Origin: Listeria grayi DSM 20601
Lineage (GTDB): Bacteria; Bacillota; Bacilli; Lactobacillales; Listeriaceae
Assembly: GCF_000148995.1 (NCBI RefSeq)
Contig: NZ_GL538353.1
Span: 1-64,000, forward strand
Reading direction: 5' to 3'
DNA: 64,000 bases
Below, piece after piece: positions 28,247 to 37,854 of this stretch (the stretch's first letter is position 1; every line of letters starts with the position of its first letter). Made by a program: the position numbers and the translations under genes. The notes beneath the pieces are model-generated. The model was not told where the DNA came from. It worked only from the letters and a program-made list of their open reading frames with translations, and ran no database searches.

Positions 28247-29968
28247 ATGGGGAAACGGAATGTTTTCAAACAGCTGCTCAAGACATATGCGTTTATTTTA
28301 CTGGTTGCGATCACTGTATTTGCTGTCTTGATCAGCTACTCCATGATCCACCAAGAACGAAAAAAAGCTAAAATCGCATTAGCGCAGTCGGCAGGACATG
28401 TAGCGGATATTATTCGGGAAAAGAATTCAAAGCTGGATCTGCTTATCCGGGATTTAGTCAGCAATCAGGATAAGATCGACAATCTGCAGGCTTTTTTTGA
28501 AAAGAATGAATCCGATTACTTGAAATACAGTATCCACCAACAACGGGACAATAACGGCTCGGGGTTTATTTACTTGCCACAGCAGTTACGGGAAATCTAT
28601 TATGACGATGATACGATCACAGCGATCGGAATCTCGCTCAATAATGAGAAAAAAGTCCTGTACTCAAGCTTGGATAATAAAAACGGTCAATTTCTGCAGC
28701 GACTACCGGTGGAGAAAGAAGGAGTACGCATCCAGAAAGTGCTTATCAATCCTAATACGTTGGAACAGATGGGAACTTTGTATTTGACATTGCGAGCGAA
28801 GGAGTTTAAGCAAACATTGGTGACATATGGGGCTAATTTACCAGTATCTTTGTTTGTGACGACGGAGCAGAATAACTTAGTATATGATTATCGAATGAAT
28901 GCGGCAGATAGTAGCCTATCAGTCTTAAAGCAGGGGCTCAAAAACAATTCATTGGCATCACTTTCGGAAAATCATTACTTTATGCAGTCCGTAACTGCCA
29001 GTAACGGTTATAAAATCGTGACAGTTGTTGCGGGAAAGCAAGTGTGGATCGCCTTGTTAGGTCCGCTTTCGATTCTGTGGGTTGGTGTGGTATTATTGGA
29101 TCTGCTCTTGATCACGGCATTGTACAAAATGTTTTCTAAATATGATGCTCAGGTCAAAAGTATTTTGCGCTCGATGGAAGACGTTTCTTCCGGGAAATTG
29201 GAAGCGCGGATCGAAGAAGCAGATAAGCAGGGAGAACTGTATGCGATCTCGAATGGAATCAATCAAATGCTGGATAATATCAATCAGTATATGGATGATA
29301 TTTATCGCTTGGAGTTGGCGCAGCGGGATGCTCATATGCGGGCTTTACAGTCGCAGATCAATCCCCACTTTTTATATAATACGTTGGAATATATCCGCAT
29401 GTATGCCGTTAGCTTGGAAGCAGATGATCTAGCAGATGTGGTGTACGCCTTTGCTACGCTACTACGGAACAATATTTCACAGGAAAAAACTACAACGATT
29501 GCAGCAGAACTGGAATTCTGTGAGAAATATTTCTACCTGTATCAAATGCGCTACCCGGATCGGCTGGCTTATTCCTTTTCGGTAGCAGAGGAAGTCAAGG
29601 AAGTCGTTATTCCGAAATTTATTATCCAGCCACTGTTAGAAAATTATTTCTTACATGGGATCGACTATAGTCGGATCGATAATGCCGGTAGTTTGAAAGC
29701 TTTTTCGGAAAATGGGGAGATCGTTATTTCGGTAGCGGATAATGGCCTAGGTATGACTGTAACGGAGATTGAGACACTAAATATGGAATTGAAGCAAAAA
29801 AATTCGCTGGAAGGCGCAGAATCAATTGGTATCCGCAATGTTAATGAGCGGCTGCGGGTTTATTTTGATAACCAGTATAGCTTTACCTTTCAGCAGAACG
29901 AGAGCGGCGGAGTCACGGCGCAGATTCGTTTTCCACTGAGGCGTGCTGATCAAAAGGAGGGGATATGA
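28247..29968 (+). CDS. YesM-like sensor histidine kinase
   Basis: The 573-residue membrane kinase has transmembrane segments at about 13-33 and 265-292 that frame a roughly 230-residue extracellular sensor. A HAMP domain (about 293-345) follows, then the His_kinase domain with SQINPHFLYNTLE (phospho-acceptor H374), and an HATPase with LLENYFLHG and DNGLGM. Such kinases sense sugars, sometimes through the solute-binding protein, and phosphorylate the YesN-type regulator next door. The stop overlaps the regulator start (TGATG). Confidence 0.93.
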   Translation: MGKRNVFKQLLKTYAFILLVAITVFAVLISYSMIHQERKKAKIALAQSAGHVADIIREKNSKLDLLIRDLVSNQDKIDNLQAFFEKNESDYLKYSIHQQRDNNGSGFIYLPQQLREIYYDDDTITAIGISLNNEKKVLYSSLDNKNGQFLQRLPVEKEGVRIQKVLINPNTLEQMGTLYLTLRAKEFKQTLVTYGANLPVSLFVTTEQNNLVYDYRMNAADSSLSVLKQGLKNNSLASLSENHYFMQSVTASNGYKIVTVVAGKQVWIALLGPLSILWVGVVLLDLLLITALYKMFSKYDAQVKSILRSMEDVSSGKLEARIEEADKQGELYAISNGINQMLDNINQYMDDIYRLELAQRDAHMRALQSQINPHFLYNTLEYIRMYAVSLEADDLADVVYAFATLLRNNISQEKTTTIAAELEFCEKYFYLYQMRYPDRLAYSFSVAEEVKEVVIPKFIIQPLLENYFLHGIDYSRIDNAGSLKAFSENGEIVISVADNGLGMTVTEIETLNMELKQKNSLEGAESIGIRNVNERLRVYFDNQYSFTFQQNESGGVTAQIRFPLRRADQKEGI

Positions 29969-31452
29969 TGTATAAGGTATTATTAGCGGATGATGAATAC
30001 ATGATCATTAATGGCTTGCGAAAGCTGATTCCTTGGGAGTCGTTAGGCTATGAAGTAGTTGGTACGGCTCGCAATGGCTTGGAGGCGCTGGAATTTATTC
30101 GGCAGGAACCTGTTGATCTGATCGTTTTAGATGTCAATATGCCGATTATGTCAGGGATCGAATTTTTAGAGCAAGCGAAGAAAAGCGGCTGCTTATTTCG
30201 TTCGATCATGCTTTCCGGATATCAGGAATTTCAATATGTGAAAGATACGTTGAATCTGGGGACAGAGAATTATCTGCTCAAGCCGGTCAATAAAGTGGAA
30301 ATGATCGAGACGCTGAACCGGGTCGGTGCGCTGATTGAAGAAGATCGTCAGCAAGAGCAGCAGCAGGATTACTTACAGGCGTATTTTCTAGTGAACTGGC
30401 TGCATGATGAAGTGGACTATGACGCGCTGGAAGGTTATCTAGCAAAGCAAGGAATCAATGTGGCGCAAGAGAATTTCACCGTTGTTTTTATTGACCGACC
30501 GGAAAATGAAACGGCAATCAAAGAATATTTGCTCCAAAAACAGCAGCCGCTAGTAGTATTTGTGCATGAGATCGATCGCTGGTTGCTCATCTATCAAGGT
30601 GAAAAGCGGCCGATTAAATGCCTGATCGCTGATTTACAGCAGGACTTGCAGCTGCTGGATACGGAAATCGTCGTCGGCGAGACAATCGTGGATTTCAAAG
30701 ACGTTTCGCTTAGTTATGACAGTGCTTTAGGATCGAGTCAACTCCATGATTTTTATACTGGAAAAGGTATCCAGGAAATGGAAGCGAATGACGTAGCAGC
30801 TCGAGGCGCACTTCCGTCCATTTCATTCGTTGCCTTCAACAAAGCACTATCGATCCGTGATTTTGAAACAGTACAAGCGGAGATCACGAAGATTTTTGAT
30901 ACGCTCAAAAAGTCAGAAGCACTGCCAAATTACACAAGGCACATCGTTTTTTTGATTTTCATCGATCTTTATCGACAATTTGAAACAGTCACGGAACATT
31001 TTTATCAAGAGCATGCAGAGAAGATCGCAATCAGTCAAAATTTTGAAGAGCTGCAGCTTGTGATTGAAGAAACGATTACCGAGATACGGGCGCAAAAAGG
31101 AAAACGGCAATATTCCGAACATGTCCAAGATGTGTTGGCAATCATTCATAATGAATATGATCAGCAGCTCAACTTGAAAGATGTGGCGAATCGGCTGCAT
31201 ATGAATACGATGTACGTCGGACAGCTTTTCAAAAAAGAAACAAATAAAAGTTTTTCTCAGTACTTGCATCAATACCGCATCAAAAAGGCGCAGAATTTCT
31301 TAGTCGATACCAGTGATACGATCAATGAGATCGCGGATAAGACGGGGTATACAAGTGCGGGCTATTTCTATAAGAGTTTCAAAAAGATCTGCGGTATCTC
31401 GCCGAAAGAATTCCGCGAGCAATACCAAAGCAACTTTGACCCGCTAGAATAA
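29968..31452 (+). CDS. YesN-like AraC-type response regulator
   Basis: The 494-residue protein has an N-terminal receiver domain (LLADDE acid pocket; phospho-acceptor Asp55 in LIVLDVNMP), a long linker, and a C-terminal AraC-type double helix-turn-helix (LKDVANRLHMNTMYVGQLFK and YTSAGYFYKSFKKICGISPK). I chose the second of two ATG codons (29965/29968), because AGGAGG ends at 29960 and is better spaced for it. It probably activates the lipoprotein gene just downstream and the permease genes. Confidence 0.93.
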   Translation: MYKVLLADDEYMIINGLRKLIPWESLGYEVVGTARNGLEALEFIRQEPVDLIVLDVNMPIMSGIEFLEQAKKSGCLFRSIMLSGYQEFQYVKDTLNLGTENYLLKPVNKVEMIETLNRVGALIEEDRQQEQQQDYLQAYFLVNWLHDEVDYDALEGYLAKQGINVAQENFTVVFIDRPENETAIKEYLLQKQQPLVVFVHEIDRWLLIYQGEKRPIKCLIADLQQDLQLLDTEIVVGETIVDFKDVSLSYDSALGSSQLHDFYTGKGIQEMEANDVAARGALPSISFVAFNKALSIRDFETVQAEITKIFDTLKKSEALPNYTRHIVFLIFIDLYRQFETVTEHFYQEHAEKIAISQNFEELQLVIEETITEIRAQKGKRQYSEHVQDVLAIIHNEYDQQLNLKDVANRLHMNTMYVGQLFKKETNKSFSQYLHQYRIKKAQNFLVDTSDTINEIADKTGYTSAGYFYKSFKKICGISPKEFREQYQSNFDPLE

Positions 31453-31514
31453 AAAAGCTATGATTTATCTATTTTTACATATGATTTGTACCTTTTTTAT
31501 TTAGGCGTAGAAAG

Positions 31515-31540
31515 TATAATTTATTTAGAAAGCGTTTTCT
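31515..31540 (+). promoter_or_regulatory. Promoter -10 and cre site before the solute-binding lipoprotein gene
   Basis: TATAAT (31515-31520) is followed by the near-perfect palindrome AGAAAGCGTTTTCT (31527-31540), which fits the CcpA cre consensus WTGNAANCGNWNNCAW except for the outer bases. It sits at the expected start of transcription, where CcpA would repress. No good -35 is seen, as expected for an activator-dependent promoter. Confidence 0.8.
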
Positions 31541-31573
31541 TTAGGAGATAAAATAAAAGGAGTGACAGTACAA

Positions 31574-33028
31574 ATGAAAAACTGGTCAAAAAAAGTTGTA
31601 CTTGGGGTTATTGCTTTATCCGTTGTTGCTATGCTCGGTGCTTGTAGTTTATCAGGTAAACCGACAGAAGGGAAAGCATCCGGCGGCAAGATCGTCATGT
31701 ATCAAATTGGTGATAAGCCAGAAGGTTTCGATGCACTGCTTGCGGATGCAAATAAGAAAATCAAAAAAGAAACAGGTGCAACACTGGATATGCGCTTCAT
31801 TACTTGGGGCGATTATCCTAAGAAAATGTCTGTTATCGTTTCGTCCGGAGAAAATTACGACATTGCTTATGCCAATAGTTATGTGATCAATGCTCAAAAA
31901 GGTGCTTATACAGATTTGACAAAATTATTGCCGAAACATGCGAAAAAAGCGTACGATCAATTAGATCCGGCTTATATCAAAGGAAATACTGTCAACGGGA
32001 AATTATATGCGTTCCCAGTGAATGCCAATGTCTTTGCCCAACAAGTGCTGACATTCAACAAACATTACTTAGACAAATATGATCTTGACATCAAAAACGT
32101 TAAGAGCTACCAAGATCTAGCGCCGTTACTTAAAGTTATCAAAGAAAAAGAAAAAAGTGTAACGCCGATCGCCGCTGGTCAAGGGTTTAAAGTGGAATCG
32201 AACATGGAATATCCATTAGAGAACAAAATGCCGTTTGCTATTGATCTAAAAGGCGACGGAACGAAGATCATCAATCAATACGATAATGAAAGAATGAAAG
32301 ACAACTTACGGACGATGCACAAATATTACAAAGATGGATATGTTGCTCAAGATGCAGCTACCAGCACAAACGAATATCCGCTAAACAGCAGCACATGGTT
32401 CGTTCGCCAAGAAACACAAGGGCCATTCGATTACGGCGACACGATCTTAACACAAGCAGCAGGGCAGCCGCTTGTCTCTAAACCGATCACAGACGCTTAT
32501 AAAACCAATACACAAGCCCAAATCGCTAACTTTGTCGTTTCCAGCAACTCGAAACACAAAGAAAAAGCAGTAGAAGTGTTAGGCGTACTTAATTCTGATC
32601 CATCCATCCTAAATACATTGATCTATGGAATCGAAGGAAAAGCTTGGAAAAAAGTCGATAATGGCCGCGTAAAATTATTAGACGGCTACAAACCAAATAA
32701 TCACTTATCTGCATGGAATACTGGTAATAACAAAATCATTTACCCAACAGATAATGTCAGCCCAGCGAAGATCAAAGAACGTGATGACAAAATCAAAGCA
32801 GCAAAACAAACGCCGCTATTAGGTTTCAATTTCAACACTGATTCAGTGAAAACCGAATTATCCAATATTTCGAATGTCATGAATCAATATGTGGATGGCT
32901 TGAATACCGGGACATTAGATCCAGATAAAGCAATTCCGGAAATGGACAAGAAATTGAAAAAAGCGGGTTATGATAAAGTAAGAGATGAGATCCAAAAGCA
33001 GTATGATGCGTTTAAGAAACAACAATAA
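31574..33028 (+). CDS. Sugar-binding lipoprotein of the ABC transporter (family 1, DUF3502 C-terminus)
   Basis: The 484-residue lipoprotein has a signal peptide with lipobox LGAC (Cys24). A solute-binding family 1 domain follows, and a C-terminal segment (LLGFNFNTDSVKTELSNIS onward) typical of DUF3502-containing carbohydrate receptors. It would be anchored outside the membrane and deliver oligosaccharide to the permeases at 25627 and 26568. It is transcribed from its own cre-controlled promoter after the regulator gene. The ligand is inferred only from the neighbourhood. Confidence 0.92.
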   Translation: MKNWSKKVVLGVIALSVVAMLGACSLSGKPTEGKASGGKIVMYQIGDKPEGFDALLADANKKIKKETGATLDMRFITWGDYPKKMSVIVSSGENYDIAYANSYVINAQKGAYTDLTKLLPKHAKKAYDQLDPAYIKGNTVNGKLYAFPVNANVFAQQVLTFNKHYLDKYDLDIKNVKSYQDLAPLLKVIKEKEKSVTPIAAGQGFKVESNMEYPLENKMPFAIDLKGDGTKIINQYDNERMKDNLRTMHKYYKDGYVAQDAATSTNEYPLNSSTWFVRQETQGPFDYGDTILTQAAGQPLVSKPITDAYKTNTQAQIANFVVSSNSKHKEKAVEVLGVLNSDPSILNTLIYGIEGKAWKKVDNGRVKLLDGYKPNNHLSAWNTGNNKIIYPTDNVSPAKIKERDDKIKAAKQTPLLGFNFNTDSVKTELSNISNVMNQYVDGLNTGTLDPDKAIPEMDKKLKKAGYDKVRDEIQKQYDAFKKQQ

Positions 33029-33073
33029 ATGATTTTAAAAGCGGTATTTTCCGCCCTTTTGCTTATCTTAACA

Positions 33074-33111
33074 AAAAAACCAGCCTCCAAAAAAGGGGAG
33101 GCTGGTTTTTT
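33074..33111. terminator. Strong bidirectional terminator
   Basis: AAAAAACCAGCCTCC pairs with GGAGGCTGGTTTTTT around an 8-base loop. T-runs are readable on both strands. A weaker GC-rich hairpin (GCGG/CCGC) precedes it at about 33040-33056. Confidence 0.9.
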
Positions 33112-33117
33112 CGTGCT

Positions 33118-33264
33118 TTAATGTTTTTCTTTTCTCTTTCCAGAAAGTATAAAGAAGATAGCTCCAACAATGGCGAACAATCCTACTAATACCCATACGA
33201 TTGGATTGTTGTCACCTGTGTGTGGTAAGCTTCCGTCATGTAAGCGGCGAGTTTCGTTATTATG
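33118..33264 (-). pseudogene. C-terminal remnant of an LPXTG cell-wall-anchored protein
   Basis: On the minus strand the last codons read LPHTGD, then a hydrophobic stretch (NPIVWVLVGLFAIVGAIFFI, about 20 residues), then the basic tail GKRKEKH and TAA. This is a complete sortase sorting signal. Upstream an in-frame stop lies at 33265-33267 and no start is seen, so only about the last 40-49 codons survive. Confidence 0.85.
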
Positions 33265-33380
33265 TCAAAGGACTCGGTATTTCTGCAAACAGTAAGGTAG
33301 CAGTCGTTGGGAAAAACAATCATAATCAAGAACTTGCCCGAACAGAAGTAACGATTTTAGAAAATAAAAAAGCTTTATAA
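33246..33380 (+). pseudogene. C-terminal remnant of a probable Ig-like surface protein
   Basis: A plus-strand frame reads GEFRYYVKGLGISANSKVAV, continues for 45 codons and stops at 33380. It has the beta-strand pattern of a bacterial Ig-like or adhesin domain, but no start codon or ribosome site. It abuts the LPXTG remnant tail-to-head near 33240, which suggests that a deletion or inversion joined two broken genes. The family is not named with confidence. Confidence 0.6.
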
Positions 33381-33389
33381 GTAGCTTTT
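33368..33389 (+). terminator. Small hairpin after the plus-strand remnant
   Basis: AAAAGCT pairs with AGCTTTT over an 8-base loop that includes the stop codon. Confidence 0.5.
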
Positions 33390-33411
33390 CTCGCGCTTAT
33401 GAGCGAATATT

Positions 33412-33451
33412 AAAGAAAGAATTAGCAGATCCAATGCTAGTTTCTTTTTTT
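33412..33451 (+). terminator. Terminator-like hairpin before the PRD regulator
   Basis: AAAGAAAGAATTAGCA pairs with TGCTAGTTTCTTT (small bulge) and is followed by a T-run. Confidence 0.65.
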
Positions 33452-33528
33452 ACTTAATAAATAAGAAAAGGAGTGATTGGATGCGGAGATAGGATCAGAT
33501 TGTCCGTAACTATAGACATAAACTGAAA

Positions 33529-33555
33529 TGTAAGCGAATACAATAACGATATAAT
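33529..33555 (+). promoter_or_regulatory. cre-like site and -10 of the PTS operon
   Basis: TGTAAGCGAATACA (33529-33542) fits the cre consensus with one mismatch and lies just ahead of TATAAT (33550-33555). CcpA bound here would cover the -35 region. No clear -35 is visible. Confidence 0.65.
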
Positions 33556-33575
33556 AAGGTCAAGAGGTGAGGGAC

Positions 33576-35051
33576 ATGATATTCAGTTCTAAAGAAAATC
33601 TTTTACTCAATCATCTAAACTTTGAAGAATTTGTTTCTGCGAAATACCTATCAAAAGAATTATATGTTTCCTCGAAGACGATCTACCGGATCGTCAAGCG
33701 GATCAACGAGATCTCTTTAAAAGATTACCACGTCCCACTCGTAGATTCAGAAGCAGGAAAGGGATACAAACTGAATAACTTTTTTCTCAATAAAGATATT
33801 TACTCTGTTGTTCCGATAAAAGAGGAAAATGACTTATTTGATGAAGTACTGACACTACTTTTTAAACATCCGAAAAAAACGGTGCGTAGAAGTTTACCTA
33901 ATTATGAATACTTGAGCGAGAGTTCACGGGTTCGAAAAATGAAAAAGATCGGTGCGATCGTCAGTCGTTTTGAATTGAATCTACACTATGATCAGGATTT
34001 TATCTGGCTGAGCGGAAAAGAAACGAATATTCGTAAAGCAATCAATAGTTTATTGCTGGAAATCAACAAAAACAATAGTTTGGGCGAAATCAACGTCGAG
34101 ATCAACAATCTCGATAAACACTTTATCGACAGTCAGATCGCCCTGATCGAAGAAAAAATCGGTGAATACATCAATTATCCTTATGACGTCGCCCTTTACA
34201 CACACATTTTCATGCTGATCAAACGCTACCGTGATGGCAAAGTGCGCTACTTGGAAAGTCAGGAACCGCTCGAAAACGATGAACGGCTTTTGATGGAAGC
34301 CAATTCAGATATTAAGGAAGTGGCAGAAAAAATCGTCAAAAATGTCACAGAATACGTTGGCGTTGCTTTAAATGAGCTGGAAACGTATTTCCTATTTCAA
34401 AATGTCTATTCTATCAATATCCAAAAACGTGAAAGCAGCCATATCGATAAGAAACTTGCCGAAGAGATCACGACAACTTACATTACTCGATTTTTCGGCA
34501 TCAGTGATATCAGTCTGCTACCTTCGCAAAGATCACTTTATGAAGACCTCTATCAGCATGTTTTACCCATGCTCAGCCGATTACGGCTTGGGATCGGGAT
34601 CGAAAACAATATGTTGGATGAAGTGATCTCTGAATACCGCGACACCTATTTAAAAGTAAAAGCGGTATCTAGCGAAATAAATAAAGAACTAGCATTCGAG
34701 AAAAAAATCAACAATGCCGAAACGGGCTACATCACCCTTTACTTTGAAAAATATAAGATCAAACAAAAGGAACAGAAAAACCTCTTGTTGATTTGTTCCA
34801 CAGGAGTCGGAACCTCAGAACTTCTCAAAATAAGAGTCCAGCAGCGCTTTCCCGACTTGAATATCGTCGCGACCATGAGCCAACGCCAAGCCAGGAAAAA
34901 CTTGGATTTTATCAACGAAAATATCGATTTGATTTTTTCTACGATTCGAGTACCGATGCAGATCGGCAAGATCCCAGTCCTTAATATCGGACCGCTGCTT
35001 ACAGAAAAAGATATCCAAACGATCAATTACTTTTTTAAGGAGATGAATTAA
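33576..35051 (+). CDS. PRD-containing transcriptional activator (BglG/MtlR-like)
   Basis: The 491-residue regulator has an N-terminal helix-turn-helix (SAKYLSKELYVSSKTIYRIV, about 23-42), two PRD domains with conserved histidines (about 180-390), and a C-terminal EIIB-like domain with the phospho-cysteine motif LLLICSTGVGTSELL. It lacks the EIIA domain often fused at the end; the next gene encodes a free EIIA instead. It probably activates this PTS operon when dephosphorylated at the EIIB/PRD sites. The ATG at 33576 follows AGAGGTGAGGG. Confidence 0.9.
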   Translation: MIFSSKENLLLNHLNFEEFVSAKYLSKELYVSSKTIYRIVKRINEISLKDYHVPLVDSEAGKGYKLNNFFLNKDIYSVVPIKEENDLFDEVLTLLFKHPKKTVRRSLPNYEYLSESSRVRKMKKIGAIVSRFELNLHYDQDFIWLSGKETNIRKAINSLLLEINKNNSLGEINVEINNLDKHFIDSQIALIEEKIGEYINYPYDVALYTHIFMLIKRYRDGKVRYLESQEPLENDERLLMEANSDIKEVAEKIVKNVTEYVGVALNELETYFLFQNVYSINIQKRESSHIDKKLAEEITTTYITRFFGISDISLLPSQRSLYEDLYQHVLPMLSRLRLGIGIENNMLDEVISEYRDTYLKVKAVSSEINKELAFEKKINNAETGYITLYFEKYKIKQKEQKNLLLICSTGVGTSELLKIRVQQRFPDLNIVATMSQRQARKNLDFINENIDLIFSTIRVPMQIGKIPVLNIGPLLTEKDIQTINYFFKEMN

Positions 35052-35513
35052 ATGGAAGTACTTGAATTAGAAAAAATCGTCCATAAAAATCTACTGCGTA
35101 TCAATTCAGAAGCTAACAGCAAAGCAGAGATCTTAGAAGAATTAGGGGATCTGCTGGAGCAGGAAGGCTATATCTCAAATAAAAAAATGTTTCTTGACGA
35201 CGTCTATTTACGCGAAACAGAAGGCGAAACGGGAATCGGCGAAGGGATTGCGATCCCGCATGGGAAATCAGAAGCAGTGCTGGAAACGACCGTCGCCATT
35301 GCCACACTGAAGCGTGAGATCGAATGGGAAACACTGGATGGAGGTGGTGTCAGTGTTGTTATTCTTTTCGCAGTAAGAGATACAGACGCAAATACGACGC
35401 ACATTTTATTGCTGCAGAAAATCGCCATTCTATTAGCGGACGAAACATTTATCGAGAACTTAAAAAAAGTTCAGACGATAGATGGTTTGTATAGATTGAT
35501 CACTAAATCTTAA
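35052..35513 (+). CDS. PTS EIIA component, fructose/mannitol type
   Basis: The 153-residue protein has the active-site histidine in GEGIAIPHGKSE (about 59-70) and the ILLLQKIAILLADE-type ending of fructose-family EIIA. The ATG begins directly after the regulator stop codon, so translation may be coupled. It would pass phosphate from HPr to the EIIB at 36415. Confidence 0.92.
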   Translation: MEVLELEKIVHKNLLRINSEANSKAEILEELGDLLEQEGYISNKKMFLDDVYLRETEGETGIGEGIAIPHGKSEAVLETTVAIATLKREIEWETLDGGGVSVVILFAVRDTDANTTHILLLQKIAILLADETFIENLKKVQTIDGLYRLITKS

Positions 35514-35526
35514 AGGAGAGATAATA

Positions 35527-36393
35527 ATGTTAGTAAGCGGAAAAGAAATTTTGGGAGTAGCAAATGAACATGGATTCGCGGTGCCGGCTTTCAATGCAGG
35601 TTCAGGACAACTTTTAAATGCGGTGATGGAAGCTTGCGAAGAGGCGCAGTCTCCCGTTATGATCGCGATCCATCCAGATGAATTGAGTTTTCTGACAGAC
35701 AGTTTTGTCGACCAAGTCAAATTCTTAGGCAACCACAGCAAGGTACCTGTTTGTATCCATTTGGACCACGGTGCTAGCTATGAACAAGTGATTCATGCCA
35801 TTCAATTAGGATTTACATCTGTTATGATCGACGCTTCTCACTTATCATTTGAAGAAAATATTGCTATCACAAAAAAAGTCGTAGCAGCGGCGCATCCGGT
35901 CGGAGTATCGGTAGAGGCAGAACTTGGAACGATCGGCGACACTGGGAATACTGTTGAAGGCGGCGTGACCGAGGTCATTTATACAGATCCAGAAGTTGCG
36001 AAAGACTTTATCGCGCAAACAGATGTAGATAGTTTAGCTGTGGCGATCGGAACAGCTCATGGGATCTATCCGAAAAATCTTGATCCGAAACTGCGACTTG
36101 ATATTTTAGAAGATATTGCCGGTCGCGTAGACATTCCGCTGGTATTGCATGGCGGTTCCAGTAATCCAGACGATGAGATCCGCACGGCTGTAACGATGGG
36201 GATCAACAAGATCAATATCTCAAGCGATATCAAAATCGTATTCGCGAATAAATTACGGGAAGTTTTAAATGGCGGGAACAGCGAGATCCGCGAGCCAAAT
36301 GTCTTATTCCCAGCGTGTATGGAAGAAACGAAAAAAGTAGCACTTGAAAAGATCCATTTATTCAAGTCGAATGATAAAGTGAAGTATTACTAA
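35527..36393 (+). CDS. Class II fructose/tagatose-bisphosphate aldolase family protein
   Basis: The 288-residue zinc aldolase of the GatY/KbaY/FbaA family has the metal ligands in CIHLDHG, EAELG, GTAHG and VLHGGSS, all in place. The substrate could be a ketose bisphosphate or a ketose 1-phosphate. It is placed between EIIA and EIIB/EIIC of a fructose-type PTS, so it probably cleaves the product of the imported sugar. Confidence 0.9.
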   Translation: MLVSGKEILGVANEHGFAVPAFNAGSGQLLNAVMEACEEAQSPVMIAIHPDELSFLTDSFVDQVKFLGNHSKVPVCIHLDHGASYEQVIHAIQLGFTSVMIDASHLSFEENIAITKKVVAAAHPVGVSVEAELGTIGDTGNTVEGGVTEVIYTDPEVAKDFIAQTDVDSLAVAIGTAHGIYPKNLDPKLRLDILEDIAGRVDIPLVLHGGSSNPDDEIRTAVTMGINKINISSDIKIVFANKLREVLNGGNSEIREPNVLFPACMEETKKVALEKIHLFKSNDKVKYY

Positions 36394-36414
36394 ATCGCAA
36401 AGGAGTGTTTGTTG

Positions 36415-36723
36415 ATGAAAATCGTAGGAATCGCAGCTTGTACTGCGGGTATCGCCCACACTTATATCGCGAAAGAAAAATTGATCAAAGCAGGTACAAG
36501 CAGAGGTCATGAAGTAGCAATCGAAACACAAGGTCTGTCGGGGACACAAGATCCCTTGACGGACCAAGAGATCCGCGAAGCAGATGTCGTGGTGATCGCA
36601 GCGGATATCAAGATTGGCGGCAGAGAACGCTTTTCAGGTAAAAAGATCGTGGAAGTACCAACTGGACTTGTTGTAAAATCCCCAACCAAGCTGATCGAAA
36701 AATTAGAAGAGCTGAAAGTATAA
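36415..36723 (+). CDS. PTS EIIB component, fructose type
   Basis: The 102-residue protein has the phospho-cysteine in IAACTAGIAHTYIAKEKL (about 5-22), typical of FruA-type EIIB. The ATG at 36415 follows AAAGGAG; TTG codons just upstream are less likely. It is followed by EIIC after 19 bases. Confidence 0.93.
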   Translation: MKIVGIAACTAGIAHTYIAKEKLIKAGTSRGHEVAIETQGLSGTQDPLTDQEIREADVVVIAADIKIGGRERFSGKKIVEVPTGLVVKSPTKLIEKLEELKV

Positions 36724-36742
36724 AAAGTAGGAGGTAAGTTTG

Positions 36743-37840
36743 ATGGAAGCACTCAAAAACATAGGTTTTAAAAAGCATTTAATGACAGCGATCTCATTCT
36801 TTTTGCCCATTGTAGTAGCTTCAGGTTTTTTGCTTGCGATCGGAAATATGCTAGGCGGCGAAACGATCGAAAAATTCAAAGAAGGTTTTTCTTTTGCGGA
36901 TGCAATGACCACCATGGGTGGCTATGGCCTTGGACTTTTGCCGATGATCGTATCCACAGCGATTGCCTACTCCATTTCGGATAAGCCGGGTATTGCACCA
37001 GGCTTGATCGTCGGGATGGTTGCGAACGGTATTGGCGCAGGTTTTCTAGGCGGGTTAGTCGGCGGATATATTGCTGGTATTGTGGTTTTACTTATTACAG
37101 CTTTCATTAAAGTACCTAGCTGGATGCAAGGGCTGATGCCGACACTTGTCATTCCATTCCTAAGTTCTTTTATCGCCGGACTGGTCATGTATTACATTAT
37201 CGGGACGCCAATCAACTGGTTTACCGGTTTGATCACTGACTACTTAGGCGGCTTGAATACTTCTTCGCTCTTCGTTTACGGAGCAATCATCGGTATCTTA
37301 TCTTCAATCGACTATGGCGGCGCGATCAATAAAGTTGTTTTCGCATTTGTGTTTGCCATGTTTTCCGAAGGGATCTATGAACCGATCACCGTATTGATAT
37401 TAGCATCGATGGTAACACCTTTTGGGCTTACAATGGCTTATTTTATCGGGAAAGTCATCCGCAAGAATATTTTTAATCGTCAGGAGATAGAAACATTGAA
37501 GACCGCTTTTCCAATGGGGATCTGCCAGATTACAGAAGGTTGTTTCCCGATCGTATTGAATGACTTGTTACGAAATGTCATTGCCACAGGTATCGGCGGC
37601 GCGATTGGCGGCGGGCTCAGCATGTTATGGGGCGCAGACAGTCACATCCCGGCATCAGGAATGTTTGCTATTCCGACGATGACTCACCCGTGGGCATTTT
37701 TGGCAGCGCTACTGATTGGCTCGCTTGCGACCGCTGTATCGATCTTGATCTTGAAAAAACGTGTTGACCCGAATGCAGAAGTTATTGTGGAAGAAAAAGA
37801 AGAAGACGATATCTCATGGGACGATATGAAAATCAGCTGA
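36743..37840 (+). CDS. PTS EIIC component, fructose type
   Basis: The 365-residue membrane channel has about eight or nine segments. The family motifs PAIGVxIA-like PGIAPGLIVGMVANGIGAGFLGG and ITEGCFPI are seen (partly quoted). It forms the sugar pathway of the PTS with the free EIIA and EIIB. The C-terminus is acidic. It overlaps no gene and lies 14 bases before the isomerase. Confidence 0.93.
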   Translation: MEALKNIGFKKHLMTAISFFLPIVVASGFLLAIGNMLGGETIEKFKEGFSFADAMTTMGGYGLGLLPMIVSTAIAYSISDKPGIAPGLIVGMVANGIGAGFLGGLVGGYIAGIVVLLITAFIKVPSWMQGLMPTLVIPFLSSFIAGLVMYYIIGTPINWFTGLITDYLGGLNTSSLFVYGAIIGILSSIDYGGAINKVVFAFVFAMFSEGIYEPITVLILASMVTPFGLTMAYFIGKVIRKNIFNRQEIETLKTAFPMGICQITEGCFPIVLNDLLRNVIATGIGGAIGGGLSMLWGADSHIPASGMFAIPTMTHPWAFLAALLIGSLATAVSILILKKRVDPNAEVIVEEKEEDDISWDDMKIS

Positions 37841-37854
37841 TTGGAGGATCAATG

